Source: Flagellimonas sp. 389
Lineage (GTDB): Bacteria > Bacteroidota > Bacteroidia > Flavobacteriales > Flavobacteriaceae
Assembly (NCBI RefSeq): GCF_018449435.1
Contig: NZ_JAHCMU010000007.1
Coordinates: 1 to 64,000 of the forward strand
DNA: 64,000 nucleotides
Direction of reading: 5' to 3'
Both the position numbers and the translations under genes were made by a program. Under the pieces are notes generated by a model, which saw only the letters and a program-made list of their open reading frames with translations, was not told the origin of the DNA and did not search any database. Positions within the stretch are counted from its first letter, which is position 1. Every line of letters begins with the position of its first letter. Shown piece after piece: positions 27,006-35,051 of the stretch.

Positions 27006-29336
27006 TTATTGAGATATTACGCCTAAATCACTGCCATCTGTTGCCTTACCTTTTATAGCAGAATTTGAGCTGATCTTATAGTCATCAGATTCAAACTCAA
27101 CTGGAAATGTCCATGCATTTTCAATAGTGTATTTCTGGTCTCCCGTTATCGTAGTTGTCTCGGTTTTGAAAAAATTATTATTCAATATAGCGACAATGGG
27201 CTCGCCTACAACTAAATGCATTCCTATTCCTTTACTATTATTGAAAATATTGTTTTTGATATCGATTACCTGAACACCATATAAAGAGATCGCTTTATCA
27301 TATCTGTTTCGCTTATCATGGCCCACATTATCAAATGTACAATGTTCCATTTCCAAGAAAGGTCCAAATGTACTCTCGTCTTTTCCACCTCTATGCAATC
27401 TTAGCGCAGCACCACCTATGTCTGAAAAAACTGAATTCTTCATGATAACGTACTCAGCGTTGTAAATACCAATATCATCTGTCTCTTTGTCCAGAGCTAC
27501 TATATTTCCTGAGACGGTTTTGAAGATTGAATTTTTTATACTTATTGTGTCGGCAAACGTATTTTTATAGGTCCTGATGGCATCAAAAGAATGATTGACG
27601 TCCAAGTTTTTGAATTCGCAATTATCTATGAACAATTTATAGTTCTTGTTCATAGAATATTTACTTGTACTGATTACCGAATTGCCTGTTCTATCCGGTG
27701 ATTCTTCACCATCAAAGGTCAAATTTTGTAATGACAGACTTCCACCATTTTGAATAGTAATAGCTGATTTTTTCTCAAATAATATTTGTGGCTTTTCATT
27801 GCTTTTAGATGTAATGGTCAACGGGTGTCCAATAGCTATGGTTTTGGTTATGGTGTACCTACCGGCTTCCAAATCTATTACATCTCCCGGATTGGAGTTT
27901 TTTGCTGCATCGAACAGCGTATTCAATCCTGGGGATATCGAAATCTTTTTTCCTGATGATAATGCAACTTCAGCATCTTCTTTTGAATACCAGCTAACTC
28001 CGGTGTTTTCTTTGGTAGCCAACTTATCGCTCAAAACTGCACCTTGACCTTCTCCTGTATTTTTAGGAACCCGAAGTCCGTACTCATTTTCAACAAAATC
28101 AAGTTTTTTAGAGGAAAAGCCAGTTTCCGAAATTGAAACAATATTTGGGCTCAACAGATTGTTTTCGAACGAAATTCCATCGATATCATCGTATACCGTA
28201 AAAATATCATTTTTGGCTTCATTGTAGAAAATATTGTTGGATATAGAAGAATTGATGGGCACCGCGCTTCTTTCGGCATCACTACCGGCGCACAATTGTA
28301 TATGGTCACAGTCTATAAATGTGTTATTACTGATTTTAGCATCTTCAACTTGAAAGTATCTATTGATAGGCGAATTCGGAACCCCGTTCATCACTACGAA
28401 AGCCCCTCGAAAACGATACCCTTTTAAACCAATTCCGTAGTTATTGCGAACCGTTTGTTGCCCATTGATTACGCGGATACCTCCTGTACTTGGTTTATTG
28501 TTTCCAATAAAAACATTGCCTTCTACCAAAGTTTCGTTACCATGCCGCATGGTCAATGTTCCCGTACATTCGAAAAAAACGTTGTCCCGGTATGTATTTT
28601 GAAAAGATTTGTTAGAGATTATTTCATGCTCTCCATTACATCTGTCAAAATAATTTGACTCCACCAAAGTGTTTGAGTTTATCATGGAGTAATGACTTGT
28701 ACCAATACGCAATGTTTCACCACCATTGGAACCAAGGTTAGGTCGAGGGCCAAAATAATTATGGTCTATTCTGTTGTTATTCTCTTGACTTTCTTTCGTG
28801 TTAAGACGAACAATCATAGTTACACCACGGTTCCCTTTACCAACAAGATGGTTGTGGTCTATCCTATTATTCTTTCCATAGATAGCGACCCAAGTATCTG
28901 GTTCGTGACGTTCGGGATTATTGAAATTATCGATAACACACTCGGTTACCCTACAGTTATTTGCAACAGTCTTTTTATCTTTTTTAAAGGAAATGACCTC
29001 GGTAGTGGGTGTGAATCCATTTTTAAAAACAAGCCCTTCCACTATCAAATGGCTTCCTGCGATTCTAATGTTAGAACTTCCCTCTAAGAATACTTTTCCT
29101 TTTTCCTCAACAGTAAGGGTAATAGGGTTTTGTTCAGTACCATTTCCCTCAAACAACAATTCCGTATCTTTCCATACGCCATTGGCCAATGTTATGACGT
29201 CTCCGGGCTGCGCATTTTCCACCGCAGTATTGAATTCTTCTACAGAATTGACCAGTTGTTTTGAGTCCTTTGGGGAGTTGCATGACACTAATAAAGTTGT
29301 GCAAATACAGAAAAAAAATCGAGTAGAAATGTTCAT
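27006..29336 (-). CDS. Alginate lyase, polysaccharide lyase family 6, lipoprotein
   Basis: Right-handed beta-helix lyase of 776 aa with two helix domains (about 25-420 and 455-776), as in two-domain PL6 enzymes. Lipobox LVSC, Cys19. Active-site residues are intact and in register with the chondroitinase B/PL6 fold: calcium ligands in EHE (Glu236, Glu238), base Lys243 in SNKSF and Arg264 in TMRHGNE; GGETLRIG (205-212) supplies another calcium-side acid. It is first in the operon PL6-PL17-kdgF. Family members favour mixed or mannuronate-rich stretches, which would complement the two PL7 enzymes. Surface or periplasmic placement is not certain. Confidence 0.92.
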   Translation of the reverse strand: MNISTRFFFCICTTLLVSCNSPKDSKQLVNSVEEFNTAVENAQPGDVITLANGVWKDTELLFEGNGTEQNPITLTVEEKGKVFLEGSSNIRIAGSHLIVEGLVFKNGFTPTTEVISFKKDKKTVANNCRVTECVIDNFNNPERHEPDTWVAIYGKNNRIDHNHLVGKGNRGVTMIVRLNTKESQENNNRIDHNYFGPRPNLGSNGGETLRIGTSHYSMINSNTLVESNYFDRCNGEHEIISNKSFQNTYRDNVFFECTGTLTMRHGNETLVEGNVFIGNNKPSTGGIRVINGQQTVRNNYGIGLKGYRFRGAFVVMNGVPNSPINRYFQVEDAKISNNTFIDCDHIQLCAGSDAERSAVPINSSISNNIFYNEAKNDIFTVYDDIDGISFENNLLSPNIVSISETGFSSKKLDFVENEYGLRVPKNTGEGQGAVLSDKLATKENTGVSWYSKEDAEVALSSGKKISISPGLNTLFDAAKNSNPGDVIDLEAGRYTITKTIAIGHPLTITSKSNEKPQILFEKKSAITIQNGGSLSLQNLTFDGEESPDRTGNSVISTSKYSMNKNYKLFIDNCEFKNLDVNHSFDAIRTYKNTFADTISIKNSIFKTVSGNIVALDKETDDIGIYNAEYVIMKNSVFSDIGGAALRLHRGGKDESTFGPFLEMEHCTFDNVGHDKRNRYDKAISLYGVQVIDIKNNIFNNSKGIGMHLVVGEPIVAILNNNFFKTETTTITGDQKYTIENAWTFPVEFESDDYKISSNSAIKGKATDGSDLGVISQ

Positions 29337-29343
29337 CTAAAAA

Positions 29344-29368
29344 TTGGTTTACCAAATTGGTTTACCAA
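29344..29368. promoter_or_regulatory. GntR operator between PL6 and rraA-like genes
   Basis: The cleanest copy: two identical TTGGTTTACCAA units at 29344-29355 and 29357-29368, 13 bp apart. It sits in the 99-bp divergent region, so one repressor array could control both the PL6 operon and the RraA-family gene. Confidence 0.72.
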
Positions 29369-29395
29369 ATATATGTATATTTACCATATTGACAA
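29366..29395 (-). promoter_or_regulatory. Promoter of the PL6-PL17-kdgF operon
   Basis: Minus-strand TTG (29395-29393) and TATATTTG (29373-29366) separated by 19 bp, fitting the Bacteroidota pattern TTG/TAnnTTTG. The -7 box overlaps the first operator unit, which would let the GntR protein block transcription directly. Confidence 0.6.
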
Positions 29396-29435
29396 AGATA
29401 AGAAGGCAAAACCGTCAGAAATACATTTTTGAAGT

Positions 29436-30167
29436 ATGAAAAATAGTGATGAATCAATTATAAACAAATTACGTAAGATAAGCACGGCAACCATTGCCAC
29501 CAATCTTTTTAAACGAGGGTTAAAAAATCAGTTCATTCAAAAAGTTAGGCCGTTAAATGCCATAAAGCATACAATGGTCGGTAGGGCTTATACATTAAGG
29601 TACATTCCTGCACGGGAAGATTTGAATTCGCTTGAAGTATTTAAAAACCCTAAACATTTGCAACGAGTTGCCGTAGAAGAATGTCCCAAAGATTATGTGC
29701 TGGTCATTGATAGTAGAAAAGATGGCAGGGCGGCTTCTGCAGGGTCAATTCTTGTTACCAGACTCATGAATAGAGGTGTTGCGGGTATTGTGACCGATGG
29801 TGGCTTCCGTGATTCCAAAGAAATCGCGGAACTTAATTTCCCCTCTTTTCACGTTATGCCGTCGGCACCTACAAATTTATCACTGCATCAAGCTATAGCT
29901 GTTAACGAGCCTATTGGTTGTGGGGACGTAGCTGTTTTTCCGGGGGATTTTATCGTTGGTGATCATGATGGTGTCATGGTCATACCAAAAGACATTGCTT
30001 ATGATGTAGCAAAGGAATGCTTGGATATGACCCTCTACGAAGAATTTGTTATGGAAAAAGTGCAAAAAGGTGTATCCGTGATTGGTTTATACCCATTGAC
30101 CGATTCAAAATTAATCTTGGAGTTTGAGCTTTGGAAATCAAAACTAAATACCTCTAAAAATGAGTAG
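29436..30167 (+). CDS. RraA/HMG-aldolase-family protein
   Basis: Cytoplasmic protein of 243 aa with the RraA fold, a family that includes 4-hydroxy-4-methyl-2-oxoglutarate/oxaloacetate aldolases as well as the RNase E regulator. The aldolase-type signature is present: a Gly-rich loop GSILVTRLM, then G-I-V-T-D-G-G-F-R-D, whose Arg-Asp pair holds substrate and metal, and HDGVMVIP. It is the only rightward gene of the alginate region and shares an operator with the PL6 operon. A pyruvate-releasing aldolase or decarboxylase acting on a uronate-derived keto acid is therefore likely. RNase regulation is unlikely in this phylum. Substrate unknown. Confidence 0.8.
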   Translation: MKNSDESIINKLRKISTATIATNLFKRGLKNQFIQKVRPLNAIKHTMVGRAYTLRYIPAREDLNSLEVFKNPKHLQRVAVEECPKDYVLVIDSRKDGRAASAGSILVTRLMNRGVAGIVTDGGFRDSKEIAELNFPSFHVMPSAPTNLSLHQAIAVNEPIGCGDVAVFPGDFIVGDHDGVMVIPKDIAYDVAKECLDMTLYEEFVMEKVQKGVSVIGLYPLTDSKLILEFELWKSKLNTSKNE

Positions 30168-30367
30168 GTCTAACAAGTTTTTGTCAAATTTATATCTTGT
30201 ATCTTCCCAGTCTACCTATTCTTGATTACAATCCGCAACAAAGCTAACTAAGAAAATACTCGTCAATAACTTCTGCTAAAATCCTTACTATAATGGATAA
30301 ATTCGAAACACAGATTTATTTACCTATGTAGTTATCAAAATCATCCTATAGAATATGTATTTGATTC

Positions 30368-31255
30368 TTAGAATCTAAGTTTTTCATCTTTATCCCAAAG
30401 TCCCCAATAGGCTCCAACGTCACCTTCGGCACCCACCTTCCATGATTCATCAAAAGAAGAGAAATAAAATATCTCGATATCATCTTCCAAAGCCCACTTT
30501 TGGGTATTCATAAAGTACTTGAGCGCATTTTCATGCGATGGGAATGCACCTTCAAGATTGGTACCATGGCTTGGCCAACCTGTTTCTGAAATAATAATCT
30601 TTTTTCCATTGGCAACTTTTACTACCCTCTGGTACATGTCTTTCATATACAGTAGCGAATAATCCATATCACAACCTTCCCAAAATGGATAACAATTGGC
30701 TAATATAATATCGCAGGCTTCTGTGATTCTTTCACGTTCGGTAAACTCATAATAAGCATCCACATAACCTACGGGCACATTGGGAACTGCTTGTTTTACT
30801 TGCGACATAAAAGCCAGTAGTTCATCCTCGGTTAAATCGCCCCGAAGCATAACTTCGTTACCGACGGCAGCAATGTCTACGTGACCTTCTTTGGCCAATT
30901 CAATAAGGTTTTCAACCTCTTGCTTATTAATTTTGGGGTCATCGCCCAACCATGCTCCAACCATAGTTTTTATACCATATTCCTTTGCTATACGTGGAAT
31001 GGCCTCATTACCTTCGGTACATGAAAAAGAACGAATCCATTTAGTATAAGGTTTAATGATTTCCATTCTTCTGCGTATCTGGTCTTCTGTAATCTGGTCA
31101 CCAGGTTTTTGTCCTTCCACATAGGGACTAAAGCACAGTCCGTGCATACCATCTTCTAAAACACTTCTGCATAGGCTTTCGAGTTCGGAGGTGGTTTTAT
31201 CAGCATAATCCATGGCAGCTAGTGCCAAAAACTTCTCTTTTCTAGATGATGACAT
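30368..31255 (-). CDS. Glycoside hydrolase family 17, intracellular type
   Basis: TIM-barrel beta-1,3-glucanase-like enzyme of 295 aa. Acid/base Glu134 in AAVGNEVM and nucleophile Glu224 in IISETGWPS are both present. No signal peptide, so it would act in the cytoplasm on short glucans, unlike the lipoprotein GH17 at 35 kb. It is the last gene of the glucan locus, preceded by a good AAAGGAAC ribosome site. The family also has transglycosylases, so trimming or remodelling of imported laminari-oligosaccharides are both possible. Confidence 0.87.
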   Translation of the reverse strand: MSSSRKEKFLALAAMDYADKTTSELESLCRSVLEDGMHGLCFSPYVEGQKPGDQITEDQIRRRMEIIKPYTKWIRSFSCTEGNEAIPRIAKEYGIKTMVGAWLGDDPKINKQEVENLIELAKEGHVDIAAVGNEVMLRGDLTEDELLAFMSQVKQAVPNVPVGYVDAYYEFTERERITEACDIILANCYPFWEGCDMDYSLLYMKDMYQRVVKVANGKKIIISETGWPSHGTNLEGAFPSHENALKYFMNTQKWALEDDIEIFYFSSFDESWKVGAEGDVGAYWGLWDKDEKLRF

Positions 31256-31298
31256 AATGTTCCTTTAAAGTATTCTATTTAATTTATTTAAAATTAAG

Positions 31299-31414
31299 CT
31301 AAAGCTCGCTTCTACCTTTGATAGGTTTGGCTTTGATTTCTTTCGTTTTTTCAGATTGATTATATTTTTCCACATTACCCAAACTGCAAGTGGAGCTACT
31401 AGTCTGATATCCAT
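31299..31414 (-). pseudogene. Decayed C-terminus of a second GPH-type sugar transporter
   Basis: In the 158 bp between the membrane protein and GH17 genes I read a TAATG-coupled frame (ATG at 31414) whose start, DIRLVAPLAVWVMWK, resembles the last helix of the intact GPH transporter next door (AALAIWIMWK). After a run of five A the frame is lost. Adding one A restores KKYNQSEKTKEIKA and a stop at 31299, matching the KYSLSEERAKDIKA tail of the intact protein. Unrepaired, the frame gives a 49-aa peptide ending at 31265. The first nine-tenths of the gene are gone. It is a relic, or a sequencing slip in a homopolymer at the end of a truncated gene. Confidence 0.6.
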
Positions 31415-32049
31415 TAAAAAACGCCTCTACAGTTTTTCCTTGTATAAATCTTAAGACGCTCTACTTCTTTGGCTCCAGCAGGCATTTCTTCCAGCTTTAA
31501 ACCAGGATAATCATCTGCTTCTTTCCATTTTGCAATGGTGGAACTAAAAAATGATGAAGCCGTTACATCTGCTTCATAAATAATCAAATCATAGACCTCA
31601 CCCTTATCTCCACCAAAACGGGTTACTACCTGCCATTCCCCATCTCTTTTGTAGGAAGTATTGGTATGGTCCGATTGTGGATAATATCTATCATCAGTGG
31701 GTCTAATGATTACCCAAATATCTTTTTCATGGGATTCGGGATAAACTCCCATAGTTAAAATACGGCAATCCACGGAATCTTTATCTATTGGAGAAACTAC
31801 TTTCACAACATTTACCGGTCCTGTAATTTTCAACTTTTTCCCTATGGATACCTGTTCTATTTGGCTGTTATAATTTACCAGTTCAGAAGAATAACTCCCG
31901 TATATCATCATTAAAATACCAATGATTCCCATAGGTATTCCCAGTTTGGAGCTGATAAGCCCTTTGCCTGAATTTCCTTTTTTGCCGGCGAGTATTGCGG
32001 TTAATGTAAGCAAGACTCCTATTAATAGGATTATTATTTTTGTTGACAT
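31414..32049 (-). CDS. Membrane-anchored protein of unknown function
   Basis: Unrecognised protein of 211 aa. Two hydrophobic segments at about 4-21 and 36-53 are followed by a soluble domain of about 155 residues, rich in beta-strand patterns, with VVSPIDKDSVDCRILTMGVY and IWVIIRPTDDRYYPQ as marked stretches. Two Cys (about 94 and 208) could be paired. It lies 46 bp after the GPH transporter and is read with the glucan genes. The soluble part probably faces the periplasm. No catalytic motif was found; a helper of the transporter is possible but speculative. Confidence 0.6.
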   Translation of the reverse strand: MSTKIIILLIGVLLTLTAILAGKKGNSGKGLISSKLGIPMGIIGILMMIYGSYSSELVNYNSQIEQVSIGKKLKITGPVNVVKVVSPIDKDSVDCRILTMGVYPESHEKDIWVIIRPTDDRYYPQSDHTNTSYKRDGEWQVVTRFGGDKGEVYDLIIYEADVTASSFFSSTIAKWKEADDYPGLKLEEMPAGAKEVERLKIYTRKNCRGVF

Positions 32050-32095
32050 TTTACTGTTTTTTTAATTATTTGATCTTCTTAACAATTCAACATTG

Positions 32096-33526
32096 TTATA
32101 ACACTCCTCTTCTTTCTTCCAATTGAGCTTTAATATCTTTTGCTCTTTCTTCGGATAGGCTGTATTTCCACATAATCCAAATAGCCAAAGCTGCGGTTAC
32201 CACGGGTATGATGATATCGGCAATTCTTAATTTTGTCAAAGTATCTACTGTCTGCGTGGCTGCGTTACCATCAAATCCTATTACCTTTAATACCAAGCCC
32301 CCTAAAACTAGCGCCAATCCTTGACCAAGCTTTACAACCCACCAGTATAATGCACCGAAAGTACCCTCTTTCCTTGGCATTCCATTAACGAGTTCGTCTA
32401 AATCACAAACATCTGCGGTCATACTCATCATTAAAGTGAATAAACTACCTAAACCAAATGACATTAAAGGTATTGGAACAAAAGAAAGCCAAATATTATC
32501 TGGAGTAAAAGCCCACCATTTCATAGCATATCCAACAATGGAAAGAGCTGTTGAAACAATAAAAGCTTTCTTTTTACCCCATTTTTCAGCCATTTTTGAC
32601 ACAATTGGAATCACTAAAAATGCTGAAACAAGTGCTCCAATGGAACTGAACCAGGCTGGCCATGTCGAAGTGGCTTCATAACTTCCGTTAAAAATGTAAA
32701 AAACGAAAATGAAGAAACTAAAAGACGCAACAATCTGGTAACCATTAAAAACCAAAAAAGTAGCGCCACATAATTTCATGAAAGGTTTATTCTTTATAGC
32801 CTCTTTTATACTGATCAATAAATCTTTTAAGTTGCTAAATATTGAGGTAAACGTTAGTTTTTTCCTATTCCCCATGTGAGAAGCATCAATACCCCTACAA
32901 AAAATAGCAGGTAAAAGGCCAAGTAGCAGACAGGCTACCCCAACATAAATTGCCATGGTTCTTACACCTTCTGCTTGATTACTAAAAATATCGGGATCGG
33001 CAATGATTACCCAAAACCAGGGTACGATCACCCAAGCCAAAAGACCTACTGTTTGCGAAAACGCCATTAAACGTGTCCGTTCGTTATAATCGGAAGTCAT
33101 TTCGTAGCCTAGGCCCACCAAAGGTGTTGCAAACATGGTATTTCCAATAAGGAAAACCATGGACATAATTAGAAAGTACCAAAAGTTATAGTCTGAAGAA
33201 TTGTTTTCATCAAGTTGCCAAAGCAAGACAAATGTAAAGGCACTCAGAATACCTCCAACCAAAATATAGGGTCTCCTTCTTCCCCATTTTGAACTGGTAT
33301 TGTCCGAAATGAATCCCATGATGGGATCTGTAATCGCATCGAAAAATCTGGGCAGTCCACCTAAAAGTCCTGCCAAAAATGGGTCCATTCCAAATGCGGT
33401 CAGCAAAAAGAACATGAAAAAACCCAAGGCTCCTGGATATAGGTTCAAAACCAAATGACCTGCTCCAAAGGCGGCTTTTTGTCCTAATGGGACCAAATCT
33501 TTTTTAGCAGTTTTTACATTAGACAT
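32096..33526 (-). CDS. GPH-family (MelB-like) sugar:cation symporter
   Basis: Inner-membrane transporter of 476 aa with 12 helices, glycoside-pentoside-hexuronide type. Marks: FDAITDPIMGFISDNTSSKWGRRRPYI (about 62-88) covers the family's cation-site aspartates and the following basic loop, and GYEMTSDYNERTRLM is the second conserved cytoplasmic segment. It follows GH30 by 12 bp. In a beta-glucan locus the likely cargo is glucose or a laminari/gentio-oligosaccharide released by GH3, GH17 and GH30. A broken relative of its C-terminus survives 0.7 kb downstream. Confidence 0.88.
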   Translation of the reverse strand: MSNVKTAKKDLVPLGQKAAFGAGHLVLNLYPGALGFFMFFLLTAFGMDPFLAGLLGGLPRFFDAITDPIMGFISDNTSSKWGRRRPYILVGGILSAFTFVLLWQLDENNSSDYNFWYFLIMSMVFLIGNTMFATPLVGLGYEMTSDYNERTRLMAFSQTVGLLAWVIVPWFWVIIADPDIFSNQAEGVRTMAIYVGVACLLLGLLPAIFCRGIDASHMGNRKKLTFTSIFSNLKDLLISIKEAIKNKPFMKLCGATFLVFNGYQIVASFSFFIFVFYIFNGSYEATSTWPAWFSSIGALVSAFLVIPIVSKMAEKWGKKKAFIVSTALSIVGYAMKWWAFTPDNIWLSFVPIPLMSFGLGSLFTLMMSMTADVCDLDELVNGMPRKEGTFGALYWWVVKLGQGLALVLGGLVLKVIGFDGNAATQTVDTLTKLRIADIIIPVVTAALAIWIMWKYSLSEERAKDIKAQLEERRGVL

Positions 33527-33538
33527 AATGATAGTGTT

Positions 33539-35050
33539 TTAGTTAGTATTAGTTGATTCATCAACAGAAATTACCAAGGTCTGCAGTGCCTGTGCACTTA
33601 TGTTGATATTGGTGATTTTTTCGCCCAGTTGAAGCATTGCGCTTTTTGGCTCATTTTCTTCATTAAAAACAACTACGATAATTTCCCCATTAGGATTCTT
33701 AGCGGCTGTAATCATTAATGAATCATCTGTTTTTTCAAATCCAATTCGTACTGCACCTGGTCTTATGTATTTGCTAAAGTGGGCAAGCGCATAATAAATA
33801 GGTGTAAAGTAGACCTCATCTTTTTCAATATCTACAATTACTGGGGCCACGCACCAGTTTTTGAACCAGTTGGGACCTCCTTGTGTATCCAAGACCATAT
33901 TCCAGTCTATCCAACCATCTACCCAATTGTTAAGACAACCAATGATATCACGGGCATAGCGGTTTACAGGTGCATATTTGGGATGTAAATGTTTTTCATG
34001 CTCAGGGGCCCAATCCCATCCCCAATCAGTAGCTTCTTTTTTCCAATACCAAGCATCGTCTTTCCATACGGGCACTTCTGCATCCACACAGGCCTCTGAT
34101 TGTATTAAATGCTTTGTGGGAGCCGCGTTATGGGCAAACTGTAACGATTCTGGAAACCAATCATAGGTACTAGCGTACCAATGTACTGCTGTACCATCAA
34201 AATATTTTGATGCAGCTTCATCTTGGAACATGACTTTTACCCATTCTTGAAGCTCCTCACCTCTATTTTGATCATATCCTAATATTTTTACCTGATGACC
34301 GTCCTCTTCCAGCTTAGGCCCTAGATGATACTTTACAAAATCGGTCATTTCTTGGGGGGTGTAATGCATACTCTCCCAATTGTTATTATTGCCCAAGGGC
34401 TCATTTTCTACGGTAAGGCCCCAAATATCAATATCCTCTAATTTGTAGGCATCGATATATTTAGAGAAAAAAAGTGCCCATGTATCGTAATATTCTGGCA
34501 ATAACTTGCCCCCACGCCAGTCTTTATTATCTTTCATCCAAGGTGGTGCTGTCCATGGGGATGCCAAAATCTTGAATCCATCCCTAGAAGCAGCCATTGC
34601 CTCTTTTATAAAGGGAATGATATCATCCCTATCCTCTTCAATTGAGAAATGGTTTAGCTCCATATCACCTTCGACCGGGGCATAGGAATAATTGCTCAAA
34701 GAGAAATCACACGAATTTATATGCGTTCTGGTCAAAGAATACCGTGCTCCTTCGTCACCAAAATAGGCTTCTATTATTTTCTCGCGATTCTCCTTGCTCA
34801 AATTGTTCAACAAATACGCCGATGCCTCCGTAAAAGAACCTCCAAAACCGGTAATGGTCTGAAACTTTTGATCTGGTAATATCTCTATTTTTGATTCGAT
34901 ACCGGGAGAAGAAAAGTTGCTGATTTTACTTAGCCTATTTCCATTTGCCGAGGTTTCGAATACTTCGACTTCCAATTTGTTATCTACGTTACACGCATTG
35001 AGTAGTATAGCCAATGTGATACTAAAATTAAATATGTTAAACTTTTTCAT
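33539..35050 (-). CDS. Glycoside hydrolase family 30, lipoprotein (beta-1,6-glucanase type)
   Basis: TIM-barrel plus side beta-domain enzyme of 503 aa. I start it at 35050, giving a proper lipoprotein signal (LLNAC, Cys20) and a one-base gap to the GH17 stop; the in-frame ATG at 35098 adds 16 residues without signal character. GH30 marks: GFGGSFTEASAY (about 68-79), SPWTAPPWMKDN, acid/base Glu217 in TVENEPLG and nucleophile Glu319 in IQSEACVD. In laminarin loci GH30 enzymes remove beta-1,6-linked glucose branches, which fits the neighbours. Glucosylceramidase is the other GH30 activity and is unlikely here. Confidence 0.9.
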   Translation of the reverse strand: MKKFNIFNFSITLAILLNACNVDNKLEVEVFETSANGNRLSKISNFSSPGIESKIEILPDQKFQTITGFGGSFTEASAYLLNNLSKENREKIIEAYFGDEGARYSLTRTHINSCDFSLSNYSYAPVEGDMELNHFSIEEDRDDIIPFIKEAMAASRDGFKILASPWTAPPWMKDNKDWRGGKLLPEYYDTWALFFSKYIDAYKLEDIDIWGLTVENEPLGNNNNWESMHYTPQEMTDFVKYHLGPKLEEDGHQVKILGYDQNRGEELQEWVKVMFQDEAASKYFDGTAVHWYASTYDWFPESLQFAHNAAPTKHLIQSEACVDAEVPVWKDDAWYWKKEATDWGWDWAPEHEKHLHPKYAPVNRYARDIIGCLNNWVDGWIDWNMVLDTQGGPNWFKNWCVAPVIVDIEKDEVYFTPIYYALAHFSKYIRPGAVRIGFEKTDDSLMITAAKNPNGEIIVVVFNEENEPKSAMLQLGEKITNINISAQALQTLVISVDESTNTN

Positions 35051-35051
35051 G

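Noticed and set aside
28921-29340. 139-aa open frame on the plus strand inside PL6
   Set aside because: Antisense shadow of a gene with intact catalytic motifs.
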